DNA of 21,517 nt from CAZRVH01 sp964603635 (GTDB lineage Bacteria; Patescibacteriota; Gracilibacteria; Peribacterales; Peribacteraceae). The position numbers were made by a program, and so were the translations under genes. The notes under the pieces were generated by a model that was not told the origin of the DNA, ran no database searches, and saw only the letters and a program-made list of their open reading frames with translations. Positions 7,549 to 16,271 of this stretch are shown one piece after another. The stretch is taken from contig CAZRVH010000017.1 in NCBI GenBank assembly GCA_964603635.1, positions 1 to 21,517 of the forward strand, given 5' to 3'. Position 1 is the stretch's first letter, and each line of letters starts with the position of its first letter.

Positions 7549-10500
7549 ATGGCTCCCGTGCCTGTCGAATCTTCCTTGAGCAATTTGGAACAAAACTTTC
7601 CCCCAGCCCCGCCTCCCGGCGGCATCTCCGGCCCGGCCGTGCGGAACGATGGCGTCGATCTTCTTCCGAAAGATCCCTCGGCCGCCGCGTCAGTGGCACA
7701 GCCCTCGCCTTCCGCGCCCTCGTCCGCCGTCGCTGATGTTTCCTGGTTACTGTGGGGATCCGTGTTCGCGACTTTCATCCTTGTGATTTTTTTTCTGCTT
7801 CGTCGGAAAGGAAAGCGTCGTACCACGGTGATGGGTTCGCTTTCCCTCTTGTCGGTCGTTGGAATGACGGCGTTCGTCGTCTCCAGATGGCCTTGTCTCG
7901 TTCATGGGGAGTGTCTCACAGCGCAAACGAGTGTTCAACCGGATATAAAGGCCACAATGGCATGCAGCTACATTGCGTCCAATCCCATACCAGAAGGGGA
8001 GGGTGAGAAATATATCTACATGGAATTCAAGAATAAGGGGAGTAAAGACATTCCGATCTACTACATTTATCCGGACGTGACATCGTCTTTTGTAAGCAGG
8101 ACGGACGATTATCGCAATCCCAACCCTTCCATCTGGAGAACCAAATTTGTTGATGATACTTTTAATGCCTTGGTTAGTTATGACCCGGAATGGTATCAAA
8201 CATCGATGCAAGCCCCGGCAAATCAATTCGGTTACCAACCGGTACTCAAACCGGGAGAAGTGCTTTGGGCCATACCAAGCATCCAACAGCTTCCCATCGG
8301 GCAACTCAGGGGAGCATCGGAGGTAGTCCCCGAACTCACCGTCCTGCAGTCTGTTCTGCTCAGCTTTGGCGCCGGGATCATCACCGCCCCGTCTTCCTGC
8401 CAGGCCGGCCTCACTATCCAAAAGTCGGCGGAGAAAAATGCGTCTGAACGCGCCCTTATTCATGGGCAAGATTTAAATAATGTCATTACGGTGCAGCCAG
8501 GTGATACCTTTGAAGCCAGTTGCGCGTGGAAAAATGACGGTGGGAATCTTTCCCTGGAATGGACGCCGGAAAAGTATGATGCCGTGGATGTAGTGGGCTT
8601 CCGTAAGCTATGGGGCAAGGAAACGCATTGGGCTCTGCCCCAAAAAACGGGCCTGAAGAAGGTCGCCGAGTTCACAGGCACGTTTACCGCTCCGCAAAAA
8701 CCGGGAACCTATCCCTTCGTGTTTTCGATGTACAACAAGGAAACGAAGAAGCGTTTCGGGGATTTTTGCATCCGCTATATCGATGTCAAAAATCCGCCTC
8801 CTCCCGCCGTGAATTCCCCCTCTCAACTGAAGATAAGCTCGGTCTATATTCCCACGTATCATTCCCTATCCCTTGGGAATACGCTCATCAGTCGCGGGAA
8901 ATGGGCGCCGTCCGTTTTTTCCTATGACATTGAGAATTTGGGGCCGACGGATATCGTTGCCTCAACGGTCAAGATCCAGGCGGGGAATGTGGAGGCCTTT
9001 GACGAGCGCGGTATTCCCTTTGCCAAAAAGGGGTATGACGTTCCGTTTACCTTGGTGCCACCCATTCTTCGGTATGGAGAAAAAGGAATTCTCACGCTCG
9101 ACTCCTCGATTGGCAGTTTTAGGATATTGGTGCGGGGGATACCCGCACTGAATCGCACCATGTTGGATCAACCCGGTAAATGCAACAACCGAGCGTACTA
9201 TCAATGCGAACCAGTTGCTCCTTATTGGTGCTATTATAGTTGCTCGGCTCCCGCCATAGAGGCTCAGCAACTGACGTCCGCATGGTTGCGAAATAGAGGA
9301 TTTATGGGTGGAACGCTGTTCCGACTTGCCGAGGCGCAACCAAATTTTGCCGTGTACCTTGGCGCCTTCGCATACGATTTGCATAAATATTTCTTCTTAT
9401 TTGACGACCGAAGGACAGGTCTTCGCGAGCCTAAACTTCCTTGGCCGACCAATCCGCCTCCCGCGGGCATTCTTACGGGCCTGACATCGCGTTTTGACTA
9501 TTATGCGATTAACGGTTGGTATCCTGCGTTGTTCTCTTGGGAAGCTGCTGACACATGTTCCGCGGGAACCGGATCACCCATCATCGTCCCGTCCGGCGGC
9601 ACGTATACGCCCAATCTGAAGGCCGGTCCTCGGAAGGCTTTCCATTATTTTGCGTTTGGAAATGACATCTACACAACGAACGGATCCGTTGCCTCCCTGC
9701 AGGCGCCGGCCATCTCGGAGGTCTCCAAGGAATATGCCCAGTACATCGAATATACAGAGCGTGACCGTGCAAATGAGCTGGGGGCATACAAGCCCGGGTC
9801 CGTGACCGGACCCGAGAAGTGCACGCTCAATCCAATTATTGTCGCAAAGGACGGCGATGCGGCTGATTGCTCGGTCAGCGCCCCCTCTTGGGTTCCTTAT
9901 GGCAGCACCTTCCCGATCACGTTCACGTTGACCAACATCGGAACGCAGACATGGGACAGTCGTTATTATGTCGCTGATCAGCGTGCCCCGCATCAACTGA
10001 AGGTGACCCAAAGCCAAGCCCTTTCCGGCAAGGTCGCACCCGGAGGCAAGGCGGTGTTTACGGTGCAAGCCACTGCGCCAAAGGAAAATACGATCATCCA
10101 TGGAAAATGGGCGCTGAAACGCGTGGCCAAGGGTGCCTCCGTAGGCGGATCACTCGCGAAGGTTTGCGGCTTCGATATTGCCGTCGGTGAGGATAAGTAC
10201 AAGGATGCCATTTGCACCGCTTCCGTGAATACGAATCGCGTGGCACCTGGCGGGACCTTTACCTTCCAATCAAAAGTGACCAATACCGGAACGTTGCCAT
10301 GGCTTCCCAATGAGGTTCCTTGGTTTCCCAACGAACAATGGCTGCACGACAATTGGGCGTATGAACATCGTTCTTATAATAGCCCGACAGTCATTCATCA
10401 CTCCTCTGCCGTTCAGCCAGGCGATCAAGTCCTTTTCCAGTCCGAGCTCAAGGCGCCCAATCGGCCCGGGACGTATGAGCTCAGTTGGAATATGTTTGAT

Positions 10501-11526
10501 AACGCAGCAAGGAAAGGGAGCGGCGAAATCGGCTCTTTTGGACAGGAGTGCAAAGCATCGGTCCAGGTGATGTCTTACAATGATGCGTCTTGCACGGCCA
10601 CCGCTCCGCAACGCGTGCGTCCCGGCGGGAAATTCGCGTTTACTATGAATTTGAAAAACATGGGCAACACGGTCTGGTCCTTGCCCGCGTATTATTTGGC
10701 AGATCTTCAATGGCAACAACGCCAGGCCTACTCAGCCGTGACCGCCGCTCATTCAGGTGCGATTGTCCCGGGTGCCTCCTCAACCGTCGTTGTCGAGCTC
10801 ACCGCTCCTTCTCAAGCCGGAAGTTATTCGCTCGTCTGGCAGATGCTTGAAAACGGCAAAGAATATTTCGGAGAACTGTGCTCTGCGAGCGTGCAAGTCG
10901 ACCCCGATGCGCCACTTTCGTCCTCTTCCGCTTCTTCCTCCACGTCTTCCGGCGCGTCGGTTTCGGTCGGGTCATCCTCCCTTTCTTCCTTCGCATCCGG
11001 TGCGCTGCTGTCGTCCTCTTCCGCCTCCCCCGTATCTTCCTCCATTCCGTCCTCGGTCGCGACGTCGTCCGCTTCCGGAGGGGATGAGTCGTCGAATCCG
11101 GCATCATCCGCATCATCGGTGCCCGTGCCCGTGTGCGGCAACGGCCTTCTGGAAAAGGGGGAGGAATGCGACGGCGGACTCGCGAACGGAGGCGCTCCCG
11201 ATGCAACCTGTCGCGGCAACTGCCGCCTGCCGTTCTGCGGCGACGGAGTCATCGACGCCGCAAAGGGGGAGCAGTGCGATGACGGCAACGGAAAACCGGG
11301 TGACGGGTGCGGCCGTACCTGCGTCGTCGAGCGATGCGGGGACGGGGTGGTGACCCGTTCGATCGGCGAAGCGTGCGACGATGGAAATACCTCGGATACC
11401 GAAGGCCCCTGCCGTGCCGATTGCAAGGCCTACGGCTATTGCGGAGACGGCTTCGTGCAGGCTCCCGAAACCTGCGATGACGGCAACATGCTGGGTAATG
11501 ATTCCTGTTCTCCCGATTGCACATGA
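7549..11526 (+). CDS. Membrane-anchored NBR1-Ig-like / DUF4215 surface protein
   Basis: A probable surface protein of 1325 aa. ATG 7549 is preferred over TTG 7534; a weak purine run (aaagaag) precedes it. Residues 1-63 are Pro/Ser/Ala-rich, then come a strong TM helix (64-85), a basic RRKGKRR, and a second helix (about 95-115) whose end, VVSRWP, resembles AVSRWP in the signal peptide of the gene at 269. Outside lie repeated Ig-like domains of the type found in NBR1: a Cys near the start, N-x-GT-x-W, V-x-PG, AP-x-x-PGTY, W-x-M and FGxxC at the end. Three are clear (about 773-880, 890-1004, 1010-1119) and two more are diverged (about 137-285 and 324-415). Residues about 420-770 are unrecognised and contain an aromatic Cys cluster. 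A Ser-rich linker (1121-1189) leads to four DUF4215 units. It overlaps the next gene by 4 bp. Confidence 0.85.
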   Translation: MAPVPVESSLSNLEQNFPPAPPPGGISGPAVRNDGVDLLPKDPSAAASVAQPSPSAPSSAVADVSWLLWGSVFATFILVIFFLLRRKGKRRTTVMGSLSLLSVVGMTAFVVSRWPCLVHGECLTAQTSVQPDIKATMACSYIASNPIPEGEGEKYIYMEFKNKGSKDIPIYYIYPDVTSSFVSRTDDYRNPNPSIWRTKFVDDTFNALVSYDPEWYQTSMQAPANQFGYQPVLKPGEVLWAIPSIQQLPIGQLRGASEVVPELTVLQSVLLSFGAGIITAPSSCQAGLTIQKSAEKNASERALIHGQDLNNVITVQPGDTFEASCAWKNDGGNLSLEWTPEKYDAVDVVGFRKLWGKETHWALPQKTGLKKVAEFTGTFTAPQKPGTYPFVFSMYNKETKKRFGDFCIRYIDVKNPPPPAVNSPSQLKISSVYIPTYHSLSLGNTLISRGKWAPSVFSYDIENLGPTDIVASTVKIQAGNVEAFDERGIPFAKKGYDVPFTLVPPILRYGEKGILTLDSSIGSFRILVRGIPALNRTMLDQPGKCNNRAYYQCEPVAPYWCYYSCSAPAIEAQQLTSAWLRNRGFMGGTLFRLAEAQPNFAVYLGAFAYDLHKYFFLFDDRRTGLREPKLPWPTNPPPAGILTGLTSRFDYYAINGWYPALFSWEAADTCSAGTGSPIIVPSGGTYTPNLKAGPRKAFHYFAFGNDIYTTNGSVASLQAPAISEVSKEYAQYIEYTERDRANELGAYKPGSVTGPEKCTLNPIIVAKDGDAADCSVSAPSWVPYGSTFPITFTLTNIGTQTWDSRYYVADQRAPHQLKVTQSQALSGKVAPGGKAVFTVQATAPKENTIIHGKWALKRVAKGASVGGSLAKVCGFDIAVGEDKYKDAICTASVNTNRVAPGGTFTFQSKVTNTGTLPWLPNEVPWFPNEQWLHDNWAYEHRSYNSPTVIHHSSAVQPGDQVLFQSELKAPNRPGTYELSWNMFDNAARKGSGEIGSFGQECKASVQVMSYNDASCTATAPQRVRPGGKFAFTMNLKNMGNTVWSLPAYYLADLQWQQRQAYSAVTAAHSGAIVPGASSTVVVELTAPSQAGSYSLVWQMLENGKEYFGELCSASVQVDPDAPLSSSSASSSTSSGASVSVGSSSLSSFASGALLSSSSASPVSSSIPSSVATSSASGGDESSNPASSASSVPVPVCGNGLLEKGEECDGGLANGGAPDATCRGNCRLPFCGDGVIDAAKGEQCDDGNGKPGDGCGRTCVVERCGDGVVTRSIGEACDDGNTSDTEGPCRADCKAYGYCGDGFVQAPETCDDGNMLGNDSCSPDCT

Positions 11527-13100
11527 AGAAAAACCACGCACGCCTGTCGGAAACGAAGACGATCGTTCTGATCGCGATACTGTGCGCCGCCGCCCTCACG
11601 GGCGCCCGTGCCCTGCGGTTCGCGGAAGGCCAGGTCACCGAGCCCGCCGGACCGGTGTGTACCATCGTGGGCGCACCGACGTACGTCGCGACGGGGCAGT
11701 CTTTTTACCTCATCGTTTCCCTGCGCAATCCCGATTCCCAGCCGCTTCCTTCCGATCTGTCGCTTGCGGACCGCTCGTCGGCGCCGGGTTCCATGGGGGT
11801 GTCCGCTGTGAAGCCTAACGTGCAAAATTTGGGCGCGGGCGAAACGTTCACCCAGTATATCCAGATGAAGGCGCCCATTTCCCCCGGGACCTATCCTTTG
11901 GTCTGGGGGGCGATGTCGCAGGGGCAGGGGATGGGAACCGTGTGCGAGCATAAGCTGGACGTGCGCCCCGCACTTTCGAACGGGGCAATCTGCGCCGGGT
12001 TCGAGGGGATTCCCGACACGCTCGAAGCCGGACAGCGTTTCTCGGGGCTGGTGAAGATCAGGAATACCGGCACGAAGCCCTGGCAGCGTCCGAACCATTA
12101 CATCGTCGACCCGGGATGGAACACGACGCTGCATTGGGGAGTGCCGGCCGTCGTGTTGCCGGCCCTGAATGAAGTGTTGCCGGGCGACACCGCCTCGTTC
12201 GCGTTTTCCGGAACCGCTCCGGCAACTCCGGGGACCTATCCGTTCGCCTGGCAGATGTACGAGAACACCGTTGCCGATATCGGGAATGCGTGCATTCGGA
12301 ATATCGTCGTCACTCCATCGTCTTCTTCGGCCTCGTCATCCCCATCCTCGGTATCTTCTGAATCGGCCGTTTCATCCGCGTCATCATCGGTCATGCAGTC
12401 CTCCTCCGCTTCTTCCGTTGCGATGCTATCGTCATCGGCCGCGTCGTCGGTTGCCCCCGTCGATGACGCCGAGTGCACCCTGACCGTTCCCGAGCGGGCT
12501 CTCACCAGGCAGTCCTTCGATGCGATTCTCCGTCTTCGGAACACGGGAAACACGACGTGGACCTATCCCGCGTACTATCTTGTCGATAAGGATTGGCAGA
12601 AACACATGTCGTATACCGTGTACAGCGCCGCCCTGCCGTCTGCCGTTGCTCCCGGGGAAACGGCGGAACTCCTGCTGTCTCTGACCGCGCCGGCCATGGA
12701 AGGAATGTATTCGCTTCAATGGCAAATATTGCATAATCCCATCGCTTATTTCGGCGATGTCTGCGCCGCGACCCTGAAGATAGAATTGCCGCCGCCGTAT
12801 TGCGGGGACGGCGTTGCGAACAACGGCGAAGAATGCGACGACGGGAACAGGCGGCCTGCCGATGGCTGCAGTCCCGCCTGCAAGCGCGATGCCTGCGGGG
12901 ATACCTTCGTGTCGGCAAACGAAGAATGCGACGATGGCAACGTGATCGCCGGCGACGGATGCGATGCCCGGTGCCTGTTTGAATACTGCGGCGATGGAAT
13001 CGTGCAGGAAGCGCTCGGGGAACAGTGCGACACGGGTACGCGTGATTCCCTTGCGGAAGGATGCACCGGCGCATGCCGCTTGCTGCAAACGACGCCCTAA
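11523..13100 (+). CDS. Exported NBR1-Ig-like / DUF4215 protein, shorter paralogue
   Basis: A 525-aa paralogue of the preceding protein. ATG 11523 overlaps the upstream TGA (ATGA), which indicates translational coupling within one operon; no Shine-Dalgarno is visible. An N-terminal hydrophobic segment (about residues 13-33, TIVLIAILCAAALTGARA) serves as signal peptide or anchor. Three Ig-like domains of NBR1 type lie at about 45-150, 156-262 and 317-421, with NTGTKPW / NTGNTTW, PGDTASF and TPGTYPFAWQM signatures and closing Cys residues. A Ser-rich linker (263-312) separates the second from the third. Three DUF4215 repeats (425-520, YCGDG...CDDGN...DGC) end the protein. The third Ig-like domain is very close to the last Ig-like domain of the upstream gene (PAYYL, then YFGDVC versus YFGELC), indicating duplication. 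There is no C-terminal anchor. Confidence 0.87.
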   Translation: MKKNHARLSETKTIVLIAILCAAALTGARALRFAEGQVTEPAGPVCTIVGAPTYVATGQSFYLIVSLRNPDSQPLPSDLSLADRSSAPGSMGVSAVKPNVQNLGAGETFTQYIQMKAPISPGTYPLVWGAMSQGQGMGTVCEHKLDVRPALSNGAICAGFEGIPDTLEAGQRFSGLVKIRNTGTKPWQRPNHYIVDPGWNTTLHWGVPAVVLPALNEVLPGDTASFAFSGTAPATPGTYPFAWQMYENTVADIGNACIRNIVVTPSSSSASSSPSSVSSESAVSSASSSVMQSSSASSVAMLSSSAASSVAPVDDAECTLTVPERALTRQSFDAILRLRNTGNTTWTYPAYYLVDKDWQKHMSYTVYSAALPSAVAPGETAELLLSLTAPAMEGMYSLQWQILHNPIAYFGDVCAATLKIELPPPYCGDGVANNGEECDDGNRRPADGCSPACKRDACGDTFVSANEECDDGNVIAGDGCDARCLFEYCGDGIVQEALGEQCDTGTRDSLAEGCTGACRLLQTTP

Positions 13101-13135
13101 TGGGACACGGGTCTTTCCTTCTCGTCCCGGAGAAG

Positions 13136-13999
13136 TCAGAAGTCCGAGACTCCGTTCATCCGCATCATTTCGCGCATTTCCTCATCCATGTCGCGGAACG
13201 ATGCAGGCTGCGAAAGAGGGTTGATCGTCACGCCGTACGCCACGTCGAGCGAATCGCCGCCGGACTCCCAGTGATCCAGAAAACGGGTATCGGTATGGGA
13301 CCAAGCCCTGAAGCTTTCGGGTGACGACCGCAGAAAGACATCGCATTCCTTTCCCGTCGCTACGAAACACGGTTCGCGGCCGATTGATTCCAAGCCCAAC
13401 GATTCCGGATCGTCCAGCAAAAGGCTGAACATGCCCATGATGTTCAGGAATGACATGCCCTCGTCGAAGCTGGCGTCGGACGTTATCCATCCTTCGCCAC
13501 GCATGTTCATGAACATGCGCCCGTTGATATGGACGACTTCCATCCCGTCTTCATCGCTTAGCATGCGCCATGTGTCGGGATCGGCGAATTCGTAGATGGT
13601 TTTTCCTCCGTCGAATGCCGTGGTAATGCGTATCGGAAAGGATCCTTTCAGGCGGGTATCGGTGAGGATATTCTTCAATGGCGGTTTCGTCGGATCGGGG
13701 ATCGCGGAGCTGGTTTCTCGCCATAATTCTTCCATCGAGATGCCAAGGCAGGGATCGATGTCCGGTGCCGACGACGAAGCCGAGCTGCCATCGGCCGAAG
13801 ACAGCGAGCTTTCGGAGCTTTCTTCGGTACAAGGGGAGGAAGACGACGAAGAGGCGGAGAAGGCGGATGTTTCCGATGACGCCGATCCGCCGTCGGTATC
13901 CGCGGGTGCTTCCCGCGTGTTTATGATGATGGTTCCCGCGGTCAATCCGATGACGACGACGGTACCGATGACGATGGTGCGAAGAACGTGTGGGGGCAT
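13136..13999 (-). CDS. Membrane-anchored Ser-linker protein of unknown function
   Basis: A 287-aa protein. ATG 13999 is chosen because a TACACT box ends 6 nt upstream, and it places a hydrophobic helix (TIVIGTVVVIGLTAGTIII) right at the N-terminus after MPPHVLR. A Ser/Glu-rich linker follows (about residues 35-75). The C-terminal 200 residues form a soluble domain beginning near PCLGISMEELW, with many short beta-type segments (FPIRITTAFDGGKTIYEF, VVHINGRMFMNMRGEGWI). This pattern recalls LolA/LppX-like lipoprotein-carrier folds, but no diagnostic motif is seen, so that is a guess. Two Cys (in PCFVATGKECDVF) may form a disulfide. The gene converges with the surface-protein array and follows lysS on the same strand, 130 bp away. 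Confidence 0.75.
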   Translation of the reverse strand: MPPHVLRTIVIGTVVVIGLTAGTIIINTREAPADTDGGSASSETSAFSASSSSSSPCTEESSESSLSSADGSSASSSAPDIDPCLGISMEELWRETSSAIPDPTKPPLKNILTDTRLKGSFPIRITTAFDGGKTIYEFADPDTWRMLSDEDGMEVVHINGRMFMNMRGEGWITSDASFDEGMSFLNIMGMFSLLLDDPESLGLESIGREPCFVATGKECDVFLRSSPESFRAWSHTDTRFLDHWESGGDSLDVAYGVTINPLSQPASFRDMDEEMREMMRMNGVSDF

Positions 14000-14005
14000 G
14001 GCTGC

Positions 14006-14011
14006 AGTGTA
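14006..14011 (-). promoter_or_regulatory. -10 box TACACT for the gene ending at 13136
   Basis: On the minus strand TACACT is followed by GCAGCC and then ATG 13999, a 6-nt spacing that predicts transcription starting at the A of ATG. The same hexamer precedes the genes at 269, 4979 and 17904. No -35 match to TTGACA is seen. Confidence 0.55.
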
Positions 14012-14085
14012 GTACGCATGCCTGTCCGAGGGAATATTGCCGGTCATCCCGATTCACAGCCCGATCTCCTTTGCGACGCCCTTCA

Positions 14086-14121
14086 TCCGACTTCGCTCAC
14101 CTTTTGGTGAGCTACGTCGGA
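14086..14121. repeat. Imperfect 16-bp inverted repeat with TTTT loop
   Basis: The arm TCCGACTTCGCTCACC (14086-14101) pairs with 14106-14121 at 14 of 16 positions around a TTTT loop. On the minus strand it starts 9 nt after the lysS stop. It lacks a U-run, so it is either a weak terminator or 3' stabiliser for lysS, or a REP-like dispersed palindrome. Confidence 0.6.
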
Positions 14122-14129
14122 CAGGTCGC

Positions 14130-16265
14130 TTACAAGCCAAGTTCCGTATGGACCGACTTCATTGCTTCCAGCACGATCCCGACGAATTCGTTCAGCGGGA
14201 GGTTCAGCAGCGTTTCGCATTCCTTGATCTGCGAGCGGTCCACCTGCGCGGCGAAGGCTTTGTCTTTCAGCTTTTTGGTGACGCTGCTTACCTCCACGTC
14301 AAAGAGTTGCTTGCTTGGGCGGACGCGCGCGACCGCGATGATGAAGCCCGTCAATTCGTCGGTGCAGTAGAGGGCCTTGCGCAGCATCGTATCCAGAGGA
14401 TAGTCGGCGCCGTATTTGGAGGCGTAGTGTGCGCGGATATCGCCCAGGAGTTCCGCCGGGGCCTCGATCGTCTTCAGGAGATTTTCCAGCGTGTCGCCGC
14501 AATGCGCTTCGTAATCTTTGTTGAGCTTGTCCCAATCCAGATCGTGCAGCATGCCCGCGACCTTCCAGGTCTGGGGGTCGCCTCCGAACTTCGTCGCCAG
14601 TGCTTCCATGGCGGCCCCGGTGGCGATGAGGTGCGCCTTCGTTTGGTCGGCGTGGGTTTCAAGAAGGGTATGGGCGGCGGGGAGGAGGTGGCCGTATGTG
14701 CCAGCTTGTAGCTTGTAGGTGGTAGCTTGTAGGTTTTTTGAATCGCGATTTTCGACTTTGGATCCTTGGTCCTTCTTTGGTCCTTGGTCTTTGGATCTTG
14801 GTGCTTCTCCAACCGGCTTCATCAGCGGGAACAGCACCACGTCGCGCAGGTTGGTCTGCTGCGTCAGAAGTGCCACGATGCGGTCGATGCCCATGCCGAA
14901 GCCCGAACACGGCGGGCATCCGTATTCCAATGCCGTGATGAACTCGTCGTCCTTGCCGTGCGCCTCGCTGTCTCCCCCGGACTTCGCGCCTGCCTGCTGT
15001 TCGAATCGCTTTGCCTGGTCCACGGGGTCTACGAGCTCCGAGTACGCGTTCACGATCTCCCATCCGTTCACGACCAATTGGAACCGATCCGTGATATCCG
15101 CGTTCTCGTCGTTCCTGCGGGCGAGAGGGGAGAGATCAAGGGGGTGATTCATGATGAACGTCGGCTGGACGATCTTGGGGCGGCTGACTTTTTTATAGAG
15201 CTGGTCGATCAGGTTGCCGCGGCCCAGCGCATCCACGTCCACATCCAATTTGATACCCTTCTCCTTCATCGCCTTGCGCAGGTCATCGGCCGTTTCGCAT
15301 GCCGTGAAATCGATGCCACACTCGCGCTCGATGGCTTCCTGTAGTGTCAGACGGGGATAGGGTCCCGCGAAATCCACTTCCTGCATGTTTCCGTCGCGAT
15401 CCGGAATGTTCACCTTCGAGGTGCCAAGGAGGGCGGGGACGAGCGTGCCCAGCATTTCCTCCGTGAACGCCATGTTTTTTATATAGTCCCAGTACGCGCA
15501 GTAGTGTTCCACCATCGTGAAGTCCTGCAGGTGACTGGGGTCCAGTCCTTCGTTGCGGAAAATGCGTCCGACTTCGAACACGCGGTCGAATCCGCCCACG
15601 AGGCATTCTTTCAAGAATGTTTCCGTCGCGATGCGCAGGTATACGTCGGTGTCGTACGCTTCGTGATGCGTTTTGAAGGGCGTGGCCAACGCGCCCGAGG
15701 CGGCGTTCGTCAGTACAGGCGTTTCCATCTCCAGGAAGCCGTGCTTCCAGTAAAACTCGCGCAGCATCTGCACGAAACGGCTCCGGATGACGAATCGGTC
15801 GAAGGTGTCGCGGTTTGATTGAAGGTCGAGATAGCGCTGTCTCCAGGCCGTTTCCTGGTCCGCGATGCCGTGCCATTTCTCCGGAGGCTGGCGCAGGGTC
15901 TTGGTGAGCATCGTCCACATGGTCACGCCGACGGTCTTTTCGCCGGTTTTCGTCGTGAAGATCGCGCCTTCCACCCCGATGATATCGCCCAGGTCCGTCG
16001 CGGCGTGGAAGCCGTCGTACTCTTTGTCGCCGATCTCCTCTTTACGCAATGCGATCTGCAGGCGTCCCGTATGGTCCTGCAGCGTCGCGAACGTCAGCTT
16101 GCCCATGTCGCGCGAGAGCATGATACGGCCCGCGACGCGCACGGTGGTTCCTTCCGGCAATTCCTTGGCATCGGCCAGCGCATGCGATCGGTCGAACGAC
16201 GCCGCATAGGGTTGCTTGCCCTGCTCGCGCAGGCGCATGGCCTTTTCATGACGAATGGGATCCAT
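14130..16265 (-). CDS. lysS: Lysyl-tRNA synthetase fused to an HD-type phosphohydrolase domain
   Basis: Class II LysRS charges tRNA-Lys with lysine using ATP in the cytoplasm. The protein has 711 aa against about 490-510 for ordinary LysRS. ATG 16265 is chosen because TAGTCT ends 6 nt upstream; a GTG at 16271 abuts that box. Residues about 40-130 form the OB-fold anticodon-binding domain (VRVAGRIMLSRDMGKL). Motif 2 (RIFRNEGLDPSHLQDFTMVE, about 233-254) and motif 3 (GFGMGIDRIVALL, about 453-465) are intact. Residues about 486-522 are a polar linker (SKDQGPKKDQG...) encoded by short-repeat DNA. Residues about 525-711 match the stand-alone HD hydrolase family of about 185 aa: AHLIATG, then H574-D575 in MLHDLDW, and KALYCTDELTGFI. 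The family's substrate is not known to me. No stop or frameshift separates the parts. Confidence 0.92.
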   Translation of the reverse strand: MDPIRHEKAMRLREQGKQPYAASFDRSHALADAKELPEGTTVRVAGRIMLSRDMGKLTFATLQDHTGRLQIALRKEEIGDKEYDGFHAATDLGDIIGVEGAIFTTKTGEKTVGVTMWTMLTKTLRQPPEKWHGIADQETAWRQRYLDLQSNRDTFDRFVIRSRFVQMLREFYWKHGFLEMETPVLTNAASGALATPFKTHHEAYDTDVYLRIATETFLKECLVGGFDRVFEVGRIFRNEGLDPSHLQDFTMVEHYCAYWDYIKNMAFTEEMLGTLVPALLGTSKVNIPDRDGNMQEVDFAGPYPRLTLQEAIERECGIDFTACETADDLRKAMKEKGIKLDVDVDALGRGNLIDQLYKKVSRPKIVQPTFIMNHPLDLSPLARRNDENADITDRFQLVVNGWEIVNAYSELVDPVDQAKRFEQQAGAKSGGDSEAHGKDDEFITALEYGCPPCSGFGMGIDRIVALLTQQTNLRDVVLFPLMKPVGEAPRSKDQGPKKDQGSKVENRDSKNLQATTYKLQAGTYGHLLPAAHTLLETHADQTKAHLIATGAAMEALATKFGGDPQTWKVAGMLHDLDWDKLNKDYEAHCGDTLENLLKTIEAPAELLGDIRAHYASKYGADYPLDTMLRKALYCTDELTGFIIAVARVRPSKQLFDVEVSSVTKKLKDKAFAAQVDRSQIKECETLLNLPLNEFVGIVLEAMKSVHTELGL
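14702..14810. repeat. Short-repeat DNA encoding the LysRS-HD linker
   Basis: Two kinds of short direct repeat lie side by side: agcttgtag-type units at 14703-14733 (three copies) and ccttggt / ctttgg-type units at about 14764-14804. Such simple repeats are more usual in intergenic DNA, yet here they are in frame inside the lysS reading frame. They encode Lys/Gln/Asp/Ser-rich sequence with no sign of a fold. Confidence 0.75.
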
Positions 16266-16271
16266 GCGCAC

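Noticed and set aside
13102..13128. GGGAC/GTCCC inverted repeat between convergent genes as terminator
   Set aside because: A 5-bp stem with a 17-nt loop is too weak to call, and no T-run follows on either strand.
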